A DNA stretch of 64,000 nt from Methylobacterium sp. Leaf118 (GTDB lineage: Bacteria > Pseudomonadota > Alphaproteobacteria > Rhizobiales > Beijerinckiaceae). The stretch's first letter is position 1. Each line of letters starts with the position of its first letter. The stretch covers positions 1 through 64,000 of the forward strand of contig NZ_CAKLBV010000022.1 in NCBI RefSeq assembly GCF_920984675.1, in the 5' to 3' direction. The notes beneath the pieces are model-generated. The model searched no databases, was not told the origin of the DNA, and was given only the letters and a program-made list of their open reading frames with translations. This document shows, piece after piece, positions 63,510 to 64,000 of the stretch. A program made the position numbers and the translations under genes.

Positions 63510-64000
63510 ATGACGGCACTCAACGAACTCACCTTGGCCGAGGCCCGCGACGGGTTGAAGGCGAAGCGCTTCTCGGCCCGCGAGATCGCGCAGGCGCATG
63601 TCGAGGCGATCGAGCGCGCGGGTGCGCTCAACGCCTATCTGGCGGCGACGCCCGACCGCGCCCTGAAGATGGCCGCGGTCTCGGACGAGAAGATCGCCAA
63701 GGGCGAGGCCCGGCCCCTCGAGGGCCTGCCGCTCGGCATCAAGGACCTGTTCTGCACGCAGGGCGTCGCCACCACCGCGGGCTCGAAGATCCTCGAAGGG
63801 TTCGAGCCGCATTACGAATCGAACGTCTCGACCCAGCTCTGGCGCGACGGCGCGGTCATGCTCGGGAAGCTCAACCTCGACGAGTTCGCCATGGGCTCGT
63901 CGAACGAGACCAGCGCCTACGGCAACACGATCTCGCCCTGGCGCCGCCGGGGATCGGAGGCTGCCCTGGTGCCCGGCGGCTCGTCGGGCGGCTCGGCGGC
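63510..64000 (+). CDS. gatA: Glutamyl-tRNA amidotransferase subunit A (3' end outside window)
   Basis: The first 163 residues of the amidase subunit are present. The start is ATG 63510, six bases after GGAA. The catalytic lysine is in [13 protein letters not shown] near residue 77, and the amidase-signature glycine/serine loop begins [11 protein letters not shown] at the window edge; the second serine of the Ser-cisSer-Lys triad lies in it. The gene runs off base 64000. Confidence 0.95.
   Translation, partial: MTALNELTLAEARDGLKAKRFSAREIAQAHVEAIERAGALNAYLAATPDRALKMAAVSDEKIAKGEARPLEGLPLGIKDLFCTQGVATTAGSKILEGFEPHYESNVSTQLWRDGAVMLGKLNLDEFAMGSSNETSAYGNTISPWRRRGSEAALVPGGSSGGSA

Noticed and set aside
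61556..63631. N-terminal extension of the dihydroorotase-like protein to 691 residues
   Set aside because: The extension is antisense to gatC and the family start is [16 protein letters not shown] at 62866.

Overview
The window is high-GC DNA with alphaproteobacterial (Rhizobiales) gene content and synteny: popZ behind tolC, pyrC-like/plsY/dprA in a row, XRE-metK-trmB, Hsp20 next to DUF1150, DUF2842 next to heme A synthase. A clear lanmodulin gene (lanM) and an apparent C30-type carotenoid cluster point to Methylobacterium/Methylorubrum or a close relative. I see no prophage, insertion sequence or CRISPR array. It looks like ordinary chromosome with several accessory blocks.

Layout. (1) 1-6.2 kb: a hydroxamate siderophore locus (NRPS condensation domain, ornithine/lysine N-hydroxylase, TonB-dependent receptor, hydroxyl-amine N-acyltransferase). 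(2) 6.7-7.7 kb: lanmodulin and a small secreted protein, each followed by a strong terminator hairpin. (3) 7.9-16.6 kb: exopolysaccharide genes (phosphoglycosyl transferase, GT4, Wza-like lipoprotein, Wzz/BY-kinase-like protein, CelD-like acetyltransferase, polysaccharide deacetylase). (4) 16.6-26.3 kb: small secreted proteins, alpha/beta hydrolase, ctaA, hemolysin III, TPP-riboswitch-controlled thiC, flagellar FlaG-like and FlaF genes, metallophosphoesterase. (5) 26.4-29.4 kb: ExbB-ExbD-TonB energiser operon. (6) 29.8-39.6 kb: Hsp20/DUF1150, a GT4, infC with a probable ATT start, an orphan polysaccharide ABC permease, PilZ, tRNA-Asn, tRNA-Cys, isoaspartyl methyltransferase, TolC, PopZ. (7) 39.7-45.4 kb: rlmE, ppx/gppA, then a carotenoid desaturase - acyltransferase - glycosyltransferase operon. 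(8) 45.6-50.2 kb: zinc-ribbon protein, XRE regulator, metK, trmB, ruvX, SUKH protein, and a small CtrA-box-preceded ORF running into 13-bp tandem repeats. (9) 50.2-64 kb: pyrB, Met-rich secreted protein, cytochrome b + molybdopterin oxidoreductase pair, topA, isonitrile-hydratase-like protein, papain-like protein + SGNH hydrolase pair, dprA, plsY, an inactive-looking dihydroorotase, gatC and the start of gatA.

How parts fit together. The siderophore genes, the TonB receptor (with a candidate Irr/ICE box upstream) and the ExbBD-TonB operon make up much of a metal-uptake route: make ligand, take up complex, energise the outer membrane. Lanmodulin directly downstream makes this a possible metal-handling neighbourhood. 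The EPS genes form a polymer initiation/export set. The most interesting second-look items are the lanM-siderophore adjacency with a Pro-Asp fourth EF-hand, the Shine-Dalgarno-sequestering hairpin in front of the FlaG-like gene beside flaF, the papain-like/SGNH secreted pair, the degenerate BY-kinase domain, the three-gene carotenoid decoration operon, and a ~100-bp dispersed repeat present twice in opposite orientation.
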